From Oscillospiraceae bacterium (GTDB lineage: Bacteria; Bacillota; Clostridia; Oscillospirales; Acutalibacteraceae), in NCBI GenBank assembly GCA_902782805.1, contig CACZON010000314.1, forward strand, positions 1-6,877: 6,877 nt of DNA, in the 5' to 3' direction. Shown piece after piece: positions 5,758 through 6,877 of this stretch. The notes under the pieces are model-generated. The model worked only from the letters and a program-made list of their open reading frames with translations, ran no database searches and was not told the origin of the DNA. Position numbers and translations under genes: made by a program. The first letter of the stretch is position 1. Every line of letters starts with the position of its first letter.

Positions 5758-6877
5758 ATGATCAAAAAACTGTTTCGTGAAATGTTGATAACGCAAATCG
5801 TTTCTTCCATGACGGTAACGCTCTGCATGCTGATCGACAGCATCATGATCGGCCGTTTCCTCGGCGTGGATTCCGTCAGCGCTTACGGTCTGGCAACGCC
5901 GCTGCTGCTGGTATTCGCCGCGCTGGGGAGCCTGATCTCCGCAGGAGTTCAGGTTTTGTGCGGAAAAACGATGGGGCGCGGCGACCGCGAGGCGACGAAC
6001 GCCGGTTTTACGGTTTCCATGTTTCTGGGTATTTTGATTTCCGTTATCGGTGTGGTGCTGGTATTCGCCCTTTTGAATCCGCTCACGCGTATGCTCGGCG
6101 CGGGGACGCCCGAAGATCCGGTTTTCGGGCTGACGAAGGATTATATTGTCGGATTTATTCTCGGCGCTCCGGCATTTCTTCTGGCGCTGATCATGGTGCC
6201 GTACATGCAGCTTGCCGGAAAGAGAACGAGGCTGATCGCTGCGGTTGCCGCGATGACCGTTTCGGATATCGCTTTCGATCTTCTGAACGTGTTTGTTTTC
6301 CGCGGAGGTACGCTGGGGATGGGCCTTGCCTCTTCGCTGAGCTACTACGTAGCGCTCGTGATCGCGATCGGATACTTTTTCAAAAAGGACTGCATGTTCC
6401 GGTTCCGGCGCCGACTGATCACCGGAAAGGTCTGCAGAGAGCTGTTCCTCTACGGCTTTCCGACCGTTATCAATCAGATCAGCGTCGTTCTTCTGGTCTA
6501 TTTCTTCAATCAGATGCTGCTGAACCTCGAAGGCACCGTTTCCGTTGCGGCCTATTCGGTTATTTCTACCGTCGGGAATCTCTGCTACTGCTTCGGTTCC
6601 GGGATCGGTTCGATCGCGATGATGCTTGCGGCGATTTTCTATGCCGAGCGGGACCGCTCTTCGATTCGCGAGCTGATCCGGGTTATGATCCGCTGGGCGA
6701 TCGTGCTCGATCTCGGTGTGACTGCGCTCTGCGTCGTTGCCGCAAGACCGCTGATTTCGCTCTTTTTGACCGACAGCGCGGCGGCGCTCTCGATTGCGGT
6801 CGCCGGCTTGCGGCTGTTCGCCCTCAGCCTGGTGCCTTCTTCCGTCAACGCTGCGTTGAAGAATTACTATCAGGGGG
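5758..6877 (+). CDS. MATE-family multidrug/toxin efflux transporter (3' end outside window)
   Basis: The open frame from ATG 5758 runs to the window edge without a stop, giving 373 residues of a family usually about 440-460 long. It is an integral membrane protein expected to export organic cations or other small molecules in exchange for Na+ or H+. The MATE motif DSIMIGRFLG (27-36) is present after the first hydrophobic segment. Further hydrophobic stretches lie near 44-68, 85-106, 128-150, 157-180, 186-207, 231-253, 262-294, 311-328 and 342-362, about ten of the expected twelve helices. A basic loop follows helix 6 (KKDCMFRFRRRLITGK), as expected for the cytoplasmic link between the two six-helix halves. 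The start follows AGAGG (5744-5748) nine bases upstream. The substrate cannot be told from sequence. It probably shares a transcript with the STAS gene. Confidence 0.93.
   Translation, partial: MIKKLFREMLITQIVSSMTVTLCMLIDSIMIGRFLGVDSVSAYGLATPLLLVFAALGSLISAGVQVLCGKTMGRGDREATNAGFTVSMFLGILISVIGVVLVFALLNPLTRMLGAGTPEDPVFGLTKDYIVGFILGAPAFLLALIMVPYMQLAGKRTRLIAAVAAMTVSDIAFDLLNVFVFRGGTLGMGLASSLSYYVALVIAIGYFFKKDCMFRFRRRLITGKVCRELFLYGFPTVINQISVVLLVYFFNQMLLNLEGTVSVAAYSVISTVGNLCYCFGSGIGSIAMMLAAIFYAERDRSSIRELIRVMIRWAIVLDLGVTALCVVAARPLISLFLTDSAAALSIAVAGLRLFALSLVPSSVNAALKNYYQG

Overview
The window looks like chromosomal DNA of a moderately GC-rich Gram-positive anaerobe, most likely a clostridial Bacillota. 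The hints are the short Firmicutes-type CarA, strong AAGGAGG-like ribosome binding sites, a stand-alone STAS protein and a MATE transporter. The lineage is an inference from gene content and style, not a proven placement. All genes read on the + strand.

Positions 1-5153 are the end of an arginine-type operon. First come the last 16 codons of ornithine carbamoyltransferase (argF), then carA (glutamine amidotransferase subunit of carbamoyl phosphate synthetase), then carB. argF and carA are nearly contiguous, and carA and carB overlap by 14 bp. CarA supplies ammonia to CarB, CarB makes carbamoyl phosphate, and ArgF uses it with ornithine to make citrulline.

The striking feature is that the carB frame does not stop where CarB normally ends (about residue 1060). 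It continues through a short basic linker into a full-length diaminopimelate epimerase (DapF)-like domain, giving one 1344-residue polypeptide. That domain keeps almost all recognisable substrate-binding and catalytic residues, including the second active-site cysteine (C1287). The first catalytic cysteine, however, is replaced by alanine (A1137, in MAGNSIRC where MCGNG-R-C is usual). The window therefore encodes a CarB-DapF fusion whose epimerase part either uses altered chemistry or has become a binding or regulatory module.

The 235-bp gap at 5154-5388 holds a strong intrinsic terminator for the arginine operon (also plausible on the other strand), a good sigma-70/sigma-A type promoter (TTGACA-N17-TAAAGT) and a roughly 120-nt leader with two small inverted repeats. 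This promoter probably drives a second transcription unit: a 99-residue STAS-domain anti-sigma-factor antagonist-like protein, then, after a 69-bp palindrome-rich spacer, a MATE-family efflux transporter that runs off the end of the window.
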